The notes under the pieces are model-generated. The model was not told the origin of the DNA and made no database searches. It worked only from the letters and a program-made list of their open reading frames with translations. From positions 3,410,001 to 3,474,000 of the forward strand of contig NZ_LT906438.1 of the NCBI RefSeq assembly GCF_900186955.1: a DNA stretch of 64,000 nt. The letters are read 5' to 3'. Every line of letters starts with the position of its first letter. The stretch's first letter is position 1. Below, one piece after another: positions 15,380-23,238 of the stretch. Position numbers and translations under genes: made by a program. The stretch is from Bacillus pumilus (GTDB lineage: Bacteria; Bacillota; Bacilli; Bacillales; Bacillaceae).

Positions 15380-17179
15380 TTACGCCATCTCCTTTTGTTG
15401 AAATAGTTGGGATTGTGCCTCGTAAAGCCTTTTGTACTCTCCATCTAGCGCCATTAGCTCTTCATGGTTCCCCTCTTCAACGAAAGCACCATCTTTCATC
15501 ACGATAATCCGGTCTGCTAAGCGGGCCGCTCCCATACGATGTGTGATAAACAAGACCCCTTGCTCCTGCGTATGATCGAATAGCTTTCGAATGAGTGAAA
15601 TCTCCGATAGCGGATCGAGAGCAGAAGTCGGTTCATCTAAAATGATAAAATCACTTTCTCTAAAAAAGGTTCTCGCCATTGCAAGCTTTTGCCATTGTCC
15701 CCCAGATAGTTCATGACCTTCTTCAAAAAACCGGCCAAGCTGCGCATCGTATGTTTCTTCCATTTGATGAATTCTTTTCTCTATGCCTGCTTGCCGTGCA
15801 GCTGAGATCATGCGCTCTTCATCATCTATTTCGTCAATACGGCCAAATCCAATGTTTTCTTTCACAGTGAATTCGTACTTCATAAAATCTTGAAAAAGGA
15901 CGGCCATTCTCGCATGATATGATTTTTTATAAAGGGTCGAAATCGATTCACCATTGACCTTTTGCATATTCGGCTTGTCTGGATCATATAAACCGGTCAA
16001 GCATTTAATCAAGGTCGTCTTACCTGATCCGTTATCCCCCACCAATGCAATGCGTTCACCTTTATCGATATGAAAATGTATATGTTCAATAGCAGGCGTT
16101 TTCATATTCGGATAGGTAAAAGAGAGATTTTCTAGCGTAATGGACTGAATACATTCAATCCTCCGAAGCGATGCCGCTTCCTCTGTCTGCTCATCAATTT
16201 CTTCTTCTCTCTTTTGAAAAGCTCTCATTTCATCAATATAGAGACTCGTTTCATATAAACTAGAACATTCCCTCGTCAAATCCTGAAAACCACTTTGAAT
16301 ATTTTGCACAGCTTGGAGCACAGCGACAAACGTACCCGCAGCTAATTTCTTTTGAAAGATAAGAAAGACAATAAAAAGACCGCAGCACACATAGGCAAAT
16401 GTCATAAGCAATCCACCTGCCATCTCCCAGCGAACCTGACGTTTTAGTAATTTATATTTTTCATCTGCACTTTTTACATAATGGCCTTTCCATTTTTGAA
16501 GAAGGTAATTTCCTATTCCATATAAACGGATTTCCTTCAATGAATCTCGCTGCGCAACAAGATCAGACACATACATTTCTCTTCGATCATTTGCCGTTAA
16601 CATGCGGTTTAATTGATACCGTGCGCCTCCAAAGAAAAGCTCAATCCACAAGACAGGCAGAGTACATAAGATCAGAATGACCGCCAAGCCCCAATGGATA
16701 CCAATCATATAAATGAGAAGTGATACAACAGTAATCAATGCGCTCATGATTGTAAAAATACTTCTAACCATACTCAGAACATGCTGATGACTGTTCATCA
16801 CACGTTGACTTTCATTATAAAAAGACGGGTGTTCAAATGTAATATATGGAAGCTTGATCGCTTTTTGAAGCAATTCACCCTTCAAATGCAAACCAATCAG
16901 ATTTGTCGCTTTCTGCTGACTAAGCTGAAGAATGAATTGAAGCCCATATCCTAAAATCACAATGACCATTTGCAACCCAAATAACCTTAAGACCTTTTGA
17001 ATATCTCCTGAAGAAGTCATGAATAAAATAATTTCATTAATCAATGTTTGAATAATCCAGACACTAGCCAAAGGCATAAAGCCAACGATCACTTGGATGA
17101 ATAGAGTTAACAGAAGATATGATCGACTTCTTTTCCAAGTATAGGAGATTGCATATAAACAATGGTTCACTGTACTCAT
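15380..17179 (-). CDS. ABC transporter, fused membrane and ATPase domains, probable peptide exporter
   Basis: A 599-residue half-transporter. A membrane domain of about six segments (to about residue 310) is followed by an ATPase with Walker A GDNGSGKTT, signature LSGGQWQKLAMAR, Walker [14 protein letters not shown] and switch His in FITHR. It starts directly with membrane segments, so it lacks the N-terminal C39 peptidase of leader-cleaving bacteriocin exporters. The ATG at 17179 follows AAGGTGGAG; an upstream GTG lies within that site. It leads an operon with MauE-like and CMTC proteins and is near a small Cys-rich peptide gene, suggesting peptide export. Confidence 0.85.
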   Translation of the reverse strand: MSTVNHCLYAISYTWKRSRSYLLLTLFIQVIVGFMPLASVWIIQTLINEIILFMTSSGDIQKVLRLFGLQMVIVILGYGLQFILQLSQQKATNLIGLHLKGELLQKAIKLPYITFEHPSFYNESQRVMNSHQHVLSMVRSIFTIMSALITVVSLLIYMIGIHWGLAVILILCTLPVLWIELFFGGARYQLNRMLTANDRREMYVSDLVAQRDSLKEIRLYGIGNYLLQKWKGHYVKSADEKYKLLKRQVRWEMAGGLLMTFAYVCCGLFIVFLIFQKKLAAGTFVAVLQAVQNIQSGFQDLTRECSSLYETSLYIDEMRAFQKREEEIDEQTEEAASLRRIECIQSITLENLSFTYPNMKTPAIEHIHFHIDKGERIALVGDNGSGKTTLIKCLTGLYDPDKPNMQKVNGESISTLYKKSYHARMAVLFQDFMKYEFTVKENIGFGRIDEIDDEERMISAARQAGIEKRIHQMEETYDAQLGRFFEEGHELSGGQWQKLAMARTFFRESDFIILDEPTSALDPLSEISLIRKLFDHTQEQGVLFITHRMGAARLADRIIVMKDGAFVEEGNHEELMALDGEYKRLYEAQSQLFQQKEMA

Positions 17180-17277
17180 CAAACGCTCCACCTTACACCA
17201 TTTAGTATAATTGACATATTTTTGATATTTATATTATGATAGCTCTGCGTAACTTCATTCTGAGAGGACGATATACG

Positions 17278-17787
17278 ATGACTTCAATCTTACTTTTACA
17301 GCTAACTCTTATTCTTTGTAGCCTTTTATTGACGATCGGAATCATTATCTATTTAAAACACCAGATGGAATTAATCATCTTACCGATCCAGCATGTTGGA
17401 CAAAAATTTGTTCATCCGCTACTCGAAAAACCATCACCTATTCAAATAAATGATCTACTGCAAACCAATCACAAGCAGCAGCTGCTTGTATTCACTGACA
17501 CAGCATGTCCGCATTGCATCCCATCACTGGAACAATTCCTAGAAACGAAAAAGCAGCGTCAATTAGACATTTCTTTTAGTATTTTGCTAAAGAATGGGAA
17601 AGAAGAGGATCAAGAATTATATCGTGATAACCAAACCAACATGCGAATTATCTCAGTGGACGAACAAATGATAGGCGCCTTTCATATTGAAGAGTTTCCA
17701 TATTACATCATGGTAGAAGAAGATGAAACAATCTCATATGCAGCCCCTTTTCCGGATGGTCTTTATTCAAGGTTTTCTGCAAAATAA
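17278..17787 (+). CDS. Membrane-anchored thioredoxin-fold protein, CPHC motif
   Basis: A 169-residue protein with an N-terminal hydrophobic anchor (about residues 2-26) and an external thioredoxin-like domain. The CPHC motif in VFTDTACPHCIPSL is the same dithiol seen in DsbA. The downstream FHIEEFPYYIM segment fits the cis-proline region. It is divergent from the ABC gene, sharing the short promoter region 17180-17277, and convergent with the minus-strand gene at 17833. Start ATG follows GAGAGGACG. Probable oxidoreductase for an extracytoplasmic substrate; the exact partner is unknown. Confidence 0.75.
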   Translation: MTSILLLQLTLILCSLLLTIGIIIYLKHQMELIILPIQHVGQKFVHPLLEKPSPIQINDLLQTNHKQQLLVFTDTACPHCIPSLEQFLETKKQRQLDISFSILLKNGKEEDQELYRDNQTNMRIISVDEQMIGAFHIEEFPYYIMVEEDETISYAAPFPDGLYSRFSAK

Positions 17788-17791
17788 ACAT

Positions 17792-17831
17792 AAATGAGGC
17801 ATGTGAAGATAACAAACACACGCCTCATTTT
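17792..17831. terminator. Bidirectional terminator
   Basis: AAATGAGGC (17792-17800) pairs with GCCTCATTT (17822-17830), with additional GTG/CAC pairing inside, and T-rich flanks on both strands. It separates the convergent CPHC and 134-residue genes. Confidence 0.85.
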
Positions 17832-17832
17832 T

Positions 17833-18237
17833 TTATTGGTTTGGATCTGCCAGAACATCCTGATCCTTTTCCCTTGCGGCGATTTCACTCGCTTCACTTG
17901 AAGCTGCGGCTTGTTCCTCAGCTTGTTCAAACTCACTGCGAGCCTCATTTGAAATATCTACTTGGTCACCATGCTGATTCACAGTAACGGACGAAGAAGA
18001 CGATTCTTTTTGAACCTCTTTCTCTAGTTCCTTTAATTTAGACACATGAAGCTCTAAATCTTTTCCTTGCTGAACTAGAGTCAGTTGTTGAAATAATGCC
18101 TTTCTCTCTTCTGGAGAATGGTCGCCTTGAACAATTTTCGCTGCTTCGTTTAAAAAAGAATTGGATGTTTGACTTGCTTGACGACTGTTTGACGTCTGCA
18201 TAGCATTTGTTAAGAATGAAATTGAAGATATGCTCAT
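17833..18237 (-). CDS. Small hydrophilic protein of unknown function
   Basis: I do not recognise this 134-residue protein. It has no membrane segment and no cysteine. The N-terminal 20 residues are Ser/Thr/Gln-rich, residues 40-77 look helical (SPEERKALFQQLTLVQQGKD), and the C-terminal third is rich in Glu, Ala and Gln. A motif DQVDISNEAR near residues 91-100 resembles short helical motifs found at the ends of several secreted or flagellum-associated Bacillus proteins, but this is weak. The start ATG follows TAGGATGTGA. It lies 33 bases after the six-cysteine peptide gene, in the same direction, so it is probably co-transcribed; it could serve immunity, chaperoning or secretion. Confidence 0.7.
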   Translation of the reverse strand: MSISSISFLTNAMQTSNSRQASQTSNSFLNEAAKIVQGDHSPEERKALFQQLTLVQQGKDLELHVSKLKELEKEVQKESSSSSVTVNQHGDQVDISNEARSEFEQAEEQAAASSEASEIAAREKDQDVLADPNQ

Positions 18238-18270
18238 GCGTTCACATCCTATTAAATAAAATCCTTGAAT

Positions 18271-18465
18271 TTAGCAGCCACATCTAATGCGTTCTTGGCT
18301 AGTACAAATCTCACCTGTATCACGATCCACGTAGTAACGGAAAGTTCCAACACCTTGAAGGAAACAAGTTGGTGCTGATTTGCATGAAGTGACTAATTTT
18401 TGCAAAATACATCTTGAAGCTGCAGGTTGAACGTTGGTCATTTTGTTTAAGAAACGATCTAACAT
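18271..18465 (-). CDS. Six-cysteine small peptide, candidate secreted disulfide-rich peptide
   Basis: A 64-residue peptide with cysteines at positions 19, 28, 34, 54, 62 and 64, the last being the C-terminal residue. The ATG at 18465 is preceded by GGAAGGTGG, a strong ribosome site. There is no classical signal peptide and no double-glycine leader; the first 18 residues (MLDRFLNKMTNVQPAASR) could be a leader or part of the product. The middle reads FLQGVGTFRYYVDRDTGEIC. Six cysteines could make three disulfides. The nearby ABC exporter and three thiol-redox proteins suggest export and oxidative folding. I know no family with this sequence; a bacteriocin or signalling role is inference. Confidence 0.7.
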   Translation of the reverse strand: MLDRFLNKMTNVQPAASRCILQKLVTSCKSAPTCFLQGVGTFRYYVDRDTGEICTSQERIRCGC

Positions 18466-18764
18466 ATGAATTCCACCTTCCAATTTTTATGGTAATACAA
18501 CACAATAATAACCAATTACAAGACAACTAACAACATATTTTGATAATTTTACTAATTATTTTTAACTACTAATCTCATTTATGACATAAATTGTCGTTAA
18601 AATTCATAGTAAATGTTACTTTTTTCTTATTCGAAGATAATTTATTTATCCATAAATAGTAAAGTGAAGATAGAAATTTTTAAAAATTGTTCTACATTCA
18701 CTCTTCCTAAAGTACTACCTGCTCAAGTATGATAAAGAGTGAATACATAAAGGAGTGAACACCA
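18466..18764. other. AT-rich divergent intergenic region
   Basis: About 300 bases of very AT-rich sequence between the six-cysteine peptide gene and the divergent membrane-protein gene. No gene is visible. On the plus side a TATGAT box (18728-18733) is flanked by a perfect 10-base inverted repeat (ATTCACTCTT at 18696-18705 and AAGAGTGAAT at 18735-18744). I could not identify a confident promoter for the peptide gene. Confidence 0.5.
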
Positions 18765-19187
18765 TTGCAACAAACTGAGAAAATCATTCAATCTCTTCAT
18801 TCGATCACAAAGTGGGGAAAAGTTGGTAGTATATTTCTCTATATTTCAGGTGGCTTAGCTATTCTTATTGGTTTTTGGCTTGTTCTTCCTGCTGCCCTTG
18901 GCGTCTTCCTCATTATGATGGGAATCCATGTACAAAAATCTGTAAACGCAGCGGAACAATTAATTCAAGCTCCTGATACTTCTTATGAAGAGTTATTAGA
19001 ACAATATGCTAAGATGATGAAAATGCAGACGCTATTTGCCATATCAAGTATTGTCGCAGCCATTCTCTCATTCATCGCCATTATCCTGATGCTGATATTA
19101 GGCGGTCTAGCATTTCTTCAAGAAATTCCTAGTGACATTCAGCAATATGAAGGTGAATACGAGGAAGAGCTTGGTGACTTTTATTAA
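18765..19187 (+). CDS. Small membrane protein, DUF5362-like
   Basis: A 140-residue protein with two clusters of hydrophobic sequence: residues 21-52 (two closely spaced segments) and 85-112. The N-terminal region is polar and helical and the C-terminus is acidic (YEGEYEEELGDFY). The pattern resembles the DUF5362 family of Bacillus membrane proteins; function unknown. It starts with TTG after AAAGGAGTG. It could be an immunity protein for the adjacent peptide system, given its divergent position, but nothing in the sequence proves this. Confidence 0.75.
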   Translation: MQQTEKIIQSLHSITKWGKVGSIFLYISGGLAILIGFWLVLPAALGVFLIMMGIHVQKSVNAAEQLIQAPDTSYEELLEQYAKMMKMQTLFAISSIVAAILSFIAIILMLILGGLAFLQEIPSDIQQYEGEYEEELGDFY

Positions 19188-19192
19188 TCGAG

Positions 19193-19226
19193 AGGGGTAT
19201 CAATGAACATTCGATACCCCTTTTGT
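19193..19226 (+). terminator. Terminator of the DUF5362-like gene
   Basis: AGGGGTATC (19193-19201) pairs with GATACCCCT (19213-19221), followed by TTTT. Confidence 0.8.
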
Positions 19227-19289
19227 TTGATATTTGGCATCGTTTTACCCTTCTAAGCTTGACATTCTATCTTGATCATTTTAAAATAC

Positions 19290-19310
19290 AAATCGTAACT
19301 ATTACGAATT
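19290..19310 (+). promoter_or_regulatory. Zur box upstream of rpmGC
   Basis: AAATCGTAACTATTACGAATT closely matches the B. subtilis Zur operator AAATCGTAATNATTACGATTT, with only small deviations. It predicts repression of the cassette when zinc is sufficient. Confidence 0.88.
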
Positions 19311-19330
19311 AAAGGAGGGTCCTATTACTG

Positions 19331-19480
19331 ATGCGTGTGAAAATTACCTTGGCCTGTACGGAAACTGGTGACAGAAACTATATCACAACAAAGAATAAAA
19401 GAACGAATCCGGATCGACTGGAGTTAAAAAAATATTCTCCTCGGTTAAAGAAATATACCCTTCATAGAGAAACAAAATAA
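19331..19480 (+). CDS. rpmGC: Ribosomal protein L33, zinc-independent paralogue
   Basis: A 49-residue L33. Zinc-binding L33 has two Cys pairs; here the residues are changed: the first pair region reads [10 protein letters not shown] and the second YSPRLK, leaving a single cysteine, so zinc cannot be bound. Such C-minus paralogues replace the zinc form under zinc starvation and release the metal. The ATG at 19331 follows AAAGGAGGG. It lies between two Zur boxes and ahead of zagA. Confidence 0.93.
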   Translation: MRVKITLACTETGDRNYITTKNKRTNPDRLELKKYSPRLKKYTLHRETK

Positions 19481-19493
19481 TTTTTTAGGTTTC

Positions 19494-19514
19494 AAATCGT
19501 AATCATTACTTTTT
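19494..19514 (+). promoter_or_regulatory. Zur box upstream of zagA
   Basis: AAATCGTAATCATTACTTTTT matches the first two thirds of the Zur consensus perfectly. It lies between rpmGC and zagA, implying a second regulated start. Confidence 0.85.
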
Positions 19515-19528
19515 AAGAGAGGCGGAAA

Positions 19529-19570
19529 TGAACATGAGCATTGGCAAAGGGACAGAAAGAAATGAATAAG
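19529..19570 (+). CDS. Possible 13-residue leader ORF overlapping zagA
   Basis: An ATG at 19529 behind GAGAGGCGG opens a short ORF ([13 protein letters not shown]) whose TAA stop overlaps the first codons of zagA. Its ribosome site is better than that of zagA, so zagA may be translated by re-initiation. It may instead be fortuitous. Confidence 0.35.
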
Positions 19571-20758
19571 CGAATACCCGTTACAGTATTAAGTGGTTTT
19601 TTAGGAGCTGGAAAAACAACGATATTAAATCATGTACTACAAAATCGTAAAGGGTTAAAAGTAGCTGTTATTGTTAATGACATGAGCGAAATTAATATTG
19701 ATGCAGAACTAATCAAACAAGGCGGTGAGCTCTCTCGATCAGATGAGAAGCTAGTTGAATTATCTAATGGTTGTATTTGCTGCACATTAAGAGAAGATTT
19801 GTTAATCGAAGTAGAGCGCCTATGTAAGACTGGTCATATTGATTATATTGTCATTGAGTCAACAGGTATTAGTGAACCTATTCCAGTCGCGCAAACTTTC
19901 TCTTATATTGATGAAGAAATGGGGGTAGATTTGACGCGCTTTTGCCGGCTAGACACGATGGTCACTGTTGTAGATGCGAACCGTTTCTGGACCGACTTCC
20001 AGTCAGGAGAAAGTCTATTAGACCGTAAACAAGCCGTTTCCGATGATGACGAACGAGAAATTTCCGATTTACTGATTGATCAAATTGAATTTTGCGATGT
20101 GTTGATTATCAATAAGTGTGATCTAGTATCAAACTCAGAATTAGACCGACTTGAGCACGTGCTGACCACACTTCAACCAGAAGCATCTATCATCAGAACC
20201 TCAAAAGGGCAAGTAAAGCCAAGTGACATTTTAAATACTGGTTTATTCGATTTTGAAAAGTCCAGTGCTTCTGCTGGCTGGATTAAAGAAATCAACGCTG
20301 GGCATTCTCAGCATACGCCAGAAACAGAAGAATACCAAATCTCATCCTTTGTTTATGAAAGAAGACTTCCCTTCCATACTGGCAGGTTAAATAATTGGTT
20401 AGATCAGATGCCAGAGCAAATAGTTCGCGCTAAAGGATTTACATGGCTTGCCACACATCATGATTTAACCATTTTAATTTCACAGGCTGGAAAATCTGTT
20501 GCGATTGAACCAATTGCCTACTGGATTGCTGCCTTGCCTGAGCAAGAAAAAGCACAGATATTAAAGCAAGAACCAGAGCTTCTTGATGAGTGGGACGCAG
20601 AATTTGGTGACAGGCATACAAAACTTGTGTTTATTGGCGTAGATTTACCTAAAGCAGATATCATTCGCACACTTGATCAATGCTTACTCACACCTGAGGA
20701 ATTTGATCAAGAATGGACTACGTTTGAAGACCCCTTTCAATGGAAAATCCAACATTAA
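19562..20758 (+). CDS. zagA: Zinc-dependent GTPase metallochaperone ZagA (YciC, COG0523)
   Basis: A 398-residue G3E GTPase. Walker A is GFLGAGKTT (about residues 11-19), the metal motif GCICC lies near residue 73, and the guanine-specificity motif is INKCD. ZagA is Zur-repressed and in B. subtilis delivers zinc to the folate enzyme FolE under zinc limitation. The sequence agrees along its length with my memory of YciC, including DANRFW and the C-terminal [11 protein letters not shown] at 19562 gives [12 protein letters not shown]. It is followed 16 bases later by rpsN2. Confidence 0.93.
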   Translation: MNKRIPVTVLSGFLGAGKTTILNHVLQNRKGLKVAVIVNDMSEINIDAELIKQGGELSRSDEKLVELSNGCICCTLREDLLIEVERLCKTGHIDYIVIESTGISEPIPVAQTFSYIDEEMGVDLTRFCRLDTMVTVVDANRFWTDFQSGESLLDRKQAVSDDDEREISDLLIDQIEFCDVLIINKCDLVSNSELDRLEHVLTTLQPEASIIRTSKGQVKPSDILNTGLFDFEKSSASAGWIKEINAGHSQHTPETEEYQISSFVYERRLPFHTGRLNNWLDQMPEQIVRAKGFTWLATHHDLTILISQAGKSVAIEPIAYWIAALPEQEKAQILKQEPELLDEWDAEFGDRHTKLVFIGVDLPKADIIRTLDQCLLTPEEFDQEWTTFEDPFQWKIQH

Positions 20759-20774
20759 GCCAGGAGGGTTTTAA

Positions 20775-21044
20775 GTGGCAAAGAAATCTAAAATTGCTAA
20801 AGAAAAAAAGCGGCAGCAGCTTGTATTGAAATATGCAGAATTAAGAAAAGAGTTGAAAGAAAAAGGTGAATATGAAGCTTTAAGGAAATTACCTAGAGAC
20901 TCTTCCCCTACTCGCTTAAAAAACCGCTGTGAGTTAACCGGTCGTCCTAGAGGTTACTTACGAAAATTTAAAATGTCTAGAATTGCTTTTCGTGAGCTTG
21001 CCTATAAGGGCCAAATTCCAGGAGTGAAAAAATCGAGTTGGTAA
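20775..21044 (+). CDS. rpsN2: Ribosomal protein S14, zinc-independent paralogue
   Basis: An 89-residue S14 of the long, C-minus type (YhzA/RpsNB in B. subtilis). The zinc-form S14 is about 61 residues and has two CXXC pairs; here only one cysteine remains ([16 protein letters not shown]). It replaces the zinc form during de novo ribosome assembly under zinc starvation. The GTG start follows AGGAGGG. It ends the Zur cassette. Confidence 0.95.
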   Translation: MAKKSKIAKEKKRQQLVLKYAELRKELKEKGEYEALRKLPRDSSPTRLKNRCELTGRPRGYLRKFKMSRIAFRELAYKGQIPGVKKSSW

Positions 21045-21155
21045 AGATTGAGTTGATCTTATCACAGCTCCCATAAAAGTAAAGCAGTAAAAAATGTTGA
21101 AAAATCTACTTTCTAAGCATATCTCAACCTTTTTGAGCCACAAAATAACATTTTA

Positions 21156-21183
21156 AAAACCAGCAGAGTTTCTGCTGGTTTTT
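21156..21183 (+). terminator. Terminator of the Zur cassette
   Basis: AAAACCAGCAGA and TCTGCTGGTTTT form a perfect 12-base-pair stem around GTT, followed by T. Confidence 0.85.
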
Positions 21184-21297
21184 GATCATGACAGGATTCT
21201 AAGATGAATAGACCTATTTCTATAAAAGTATTTTCAACAATGATTATGACATTTTCTCTACTTTTCAAAAAATCATGATCATGATACTTTGTTGTCA

Positions 21298-22305
21298 CTA
21301 CCCACCGATGTATGACATTTCAACTTTTTTCTGATCTTTCTTCTGCTCTCTCTCAGCTGAATATTGATCATCTCTATTCGACCATAGTTCCTTCAATATG
21401 TTCTTTATATCTTCATTATCTTTTGTTGAGCGAATCACCCGCTTCAGATCAAAACCCGATGATGCAAAAAGACATGTAAACAATTCACCGCGAGCAGAAA
21501 GTCTCGCTCTATTACATGTTCCACAAAAGGCATCTGAAACAGAAGAAATAATGCCTATCTCTCCTGAACCATCTTGGTAAAAGAATCGGTTGGCTACTTC
21601 ACCTGGATATTGAGGAGGTTCTGGTTTGATGGGAAATGTTGAATCAATTAGACCAATGATCTCTTTCTTTGTCATGACATGCTCTAGATTCCATTTATTC
21701 GTATTTCCGACATCCATGAACTCGATAAATCTGAGAACATGTCCTTCTTTTTTAAAGTAAGCTGCCATTGGTAAGACATCCTGATCATTCACACCTTTTT
21801 GAACAACCATATTGATCTTAATAGCAAGTCCAGCTTTTTTTGCAGCCTCAATCCCATCAAACACTTTTTGGATAGAAATATTCCTTCCGTTCATTTGCTT
21901 GAAACGGTCAGGGTTTAATGAATCCAAACTAATGGTGACTCTTTGAAGACCTGCTTTCTTTAACTTTTCAGCATATACAGGTAAAAGCGTTCCATTAGTT
22001 GTCATAGCAATATCTTCGATTCCTGGAATTTTCGAGAGCTTTTCTATTAAGATAGGCAAATCTTTTCGCATTAAGGGTTCACCACCCGTGATGCGTATTT
22101 TCACCACACCTAGGTCCTTTGCAAAAAGGGTAGCAAGCTGTTCAATTTCTTCGAAACTAAGCAGTTCTTCTTTATTCAAAAAAGGATAATCTGGTCCAAA
22201 AATTTCAGCAGGCATACAGTACGTACATCTAAAGTTACAGCGATCTGTTACTGAGATTCTTAAATCGCGCAATGGTCGATGTCTCTTATCCAATATACTG
22301 TCCAT
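21298..22305 (-). CDS. moaA: GTP 3',8-cyclase MoaA
   Basis: A 335-residue radical SAM enzyme catalysing the first step of molybdenum cofactor synthesis from GTP. The N-terminal cluster motif is CNFRCTYC (about residues 23-30). The second cluster uses [18 protein letters not shown] near residues 261-278. The protein ends in Gly-Gly, needed in MoaA. ATG follows AGGAGG. It lies 10 bases after fdhD, forming an operon. Its location beside a molybdoenzyme gene suggests dedicated cofactor supply. The C-terminal region contains a Lys/Gln-rich stretch before the GG. Confidence 0.95.
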   Translation of the reverse strand: MDSILDKRHRPLRDLRISVTDRCNFRCTYCMPAEIFGPDYPFLNKEELLSFEEIEQLATLFAKDLGVVKIRITGGEPLMRKDLPILIEKLSKIPGIEDIAMTTNGTLLPVYAEKLKKAGLQRVTISLDSLNPDRFKQMNGRNISIQKVFDGIEAAKKAGLAIKINMVVQKGVNDQDVLPMAAYFKKEGHVLRFIEFMDVGNTNKWNLEHVMTKKEIIGLIDSTFPIKPEPPQYPGEVANRFFYQDGSGEIGIISSVSDAFCGTCNRARLSARGELFTCLFASSGFDLKRVIRSTKDNEDIKNILKELWSNRDDQYSAEREQKKDQKKVEMSYIGG

Positions 22306-22315
22306 ACTTTGCCTC

Positions 22316-23104
22316 CTATTCTGTTATACGCTGATGGTGAGTGTATATATTAAAAGATTCTCCTCTGACAAATCCAACTGTCGTGATATTTAATTCTTCT
22401 GCCATATTAAGCGCCAGCTCAGTTGGTGCTGATTTTGAGATGACGATCGACACTCCTAGTTTTGCTGCCTTCAATAGAACTTCTGACGATATCCGGCCGC
22501 TAAACACAAGGATTTTATCTCTAAGCGGAATTCGATGAAGTAAACAGTATCCATAGATTTTATCTAAAGCATTATGTCTTCCTATATCAGTTCTAGTGAT
22601 AAATAGCTTTTCTGTGTCACACAGTCCTGCATTATGCACACCACCAGTATGTTGAAACAATTGACTTTCTTCTTGTAAACATTTCATTAGACGCATACAG
22701 GTTTCAGCAGAAATGTTGATTCGATCAATGGCTGTTTTTGCTGTTTTCACATCTTGGAGAAAATAAAAGTGTCTCCCTTTCCCGCAGCAAGAACCAATCA
22801 CCCGCTTAGTAAAATCTGATGACTGAAACTCGCTTGAGTGAACTAAATCAACATAGGCAAAGCCCATACTTTCATCTATTGTAAACCTTTTAATCTCATT
22901 TTCAAATCGAATGACTCCTTCTGAAGCTAAAAAACCGATCACCAATTCTTTTAAATGATCTGGTGAACAAACAAGTGTTACAAATTCCTCTCCATTCACG
23001 ATCACAGTTAAAGGAAATTCTTCTACAACTTCATCTGTTTTGCAAGTAAATTGACCTTCACGGTATTGGTGTATAACTCGTTTCTTTTTAACAGAAGGAT
23101 TCAT
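22316..23104 (-). CDS. fdhD: Formate dehydrogenase sulfurtransferase FdhD
   Basis: A 262-residue FdhD protein. The loop with adjacent cysteines reads [11 protein letters not shown] near residues 100-110; these cysteines pass sulfur to the molybdenum centre in formate dehydrogenases. VHNAGLCD and [13 protein letters not shown] are strongly conserved family signatures. It is transcribed ahead of moaA, divergent from the transporter and the FdhF-type gene, so all four form a formate/molybdenum cluster. Confidence 0.94.
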   Translation of the reverse strand: MNPSVKKKRVIHQYREGQFTCKTDEVVEEFPLTVIVNGEEFVTLVCSPDHLKELVIGFLASEGVIRFENEIKRFTIDESMGFAYVDLVHSSEFQSSDFTKRVIGSCCGKGRHFYFLQDVKTAKTAIDRINISAETCMRLMKCLQEESQLFQHTGGVHNAGLCDTEKLFITRTDIGRHNALDKIYGYCLLHRIPLRDKILVFSGRISSEVLLKAAKLGVSIVISKSAPTELALNMAEELNITTVGFVRGESFNIYTHHQRITE

Positions 23105-23238
23105 TGTATGATCTTCCTTTCAGCACAAATTTAGTTATATGAACCAATTAAATTGTGATATTATTTTAAAAAGTCATAAAAATGTAACATATTTCTATCT
23201 TATCAAACTTTTTGATTGCTTTATATGGGGGGAACAAA

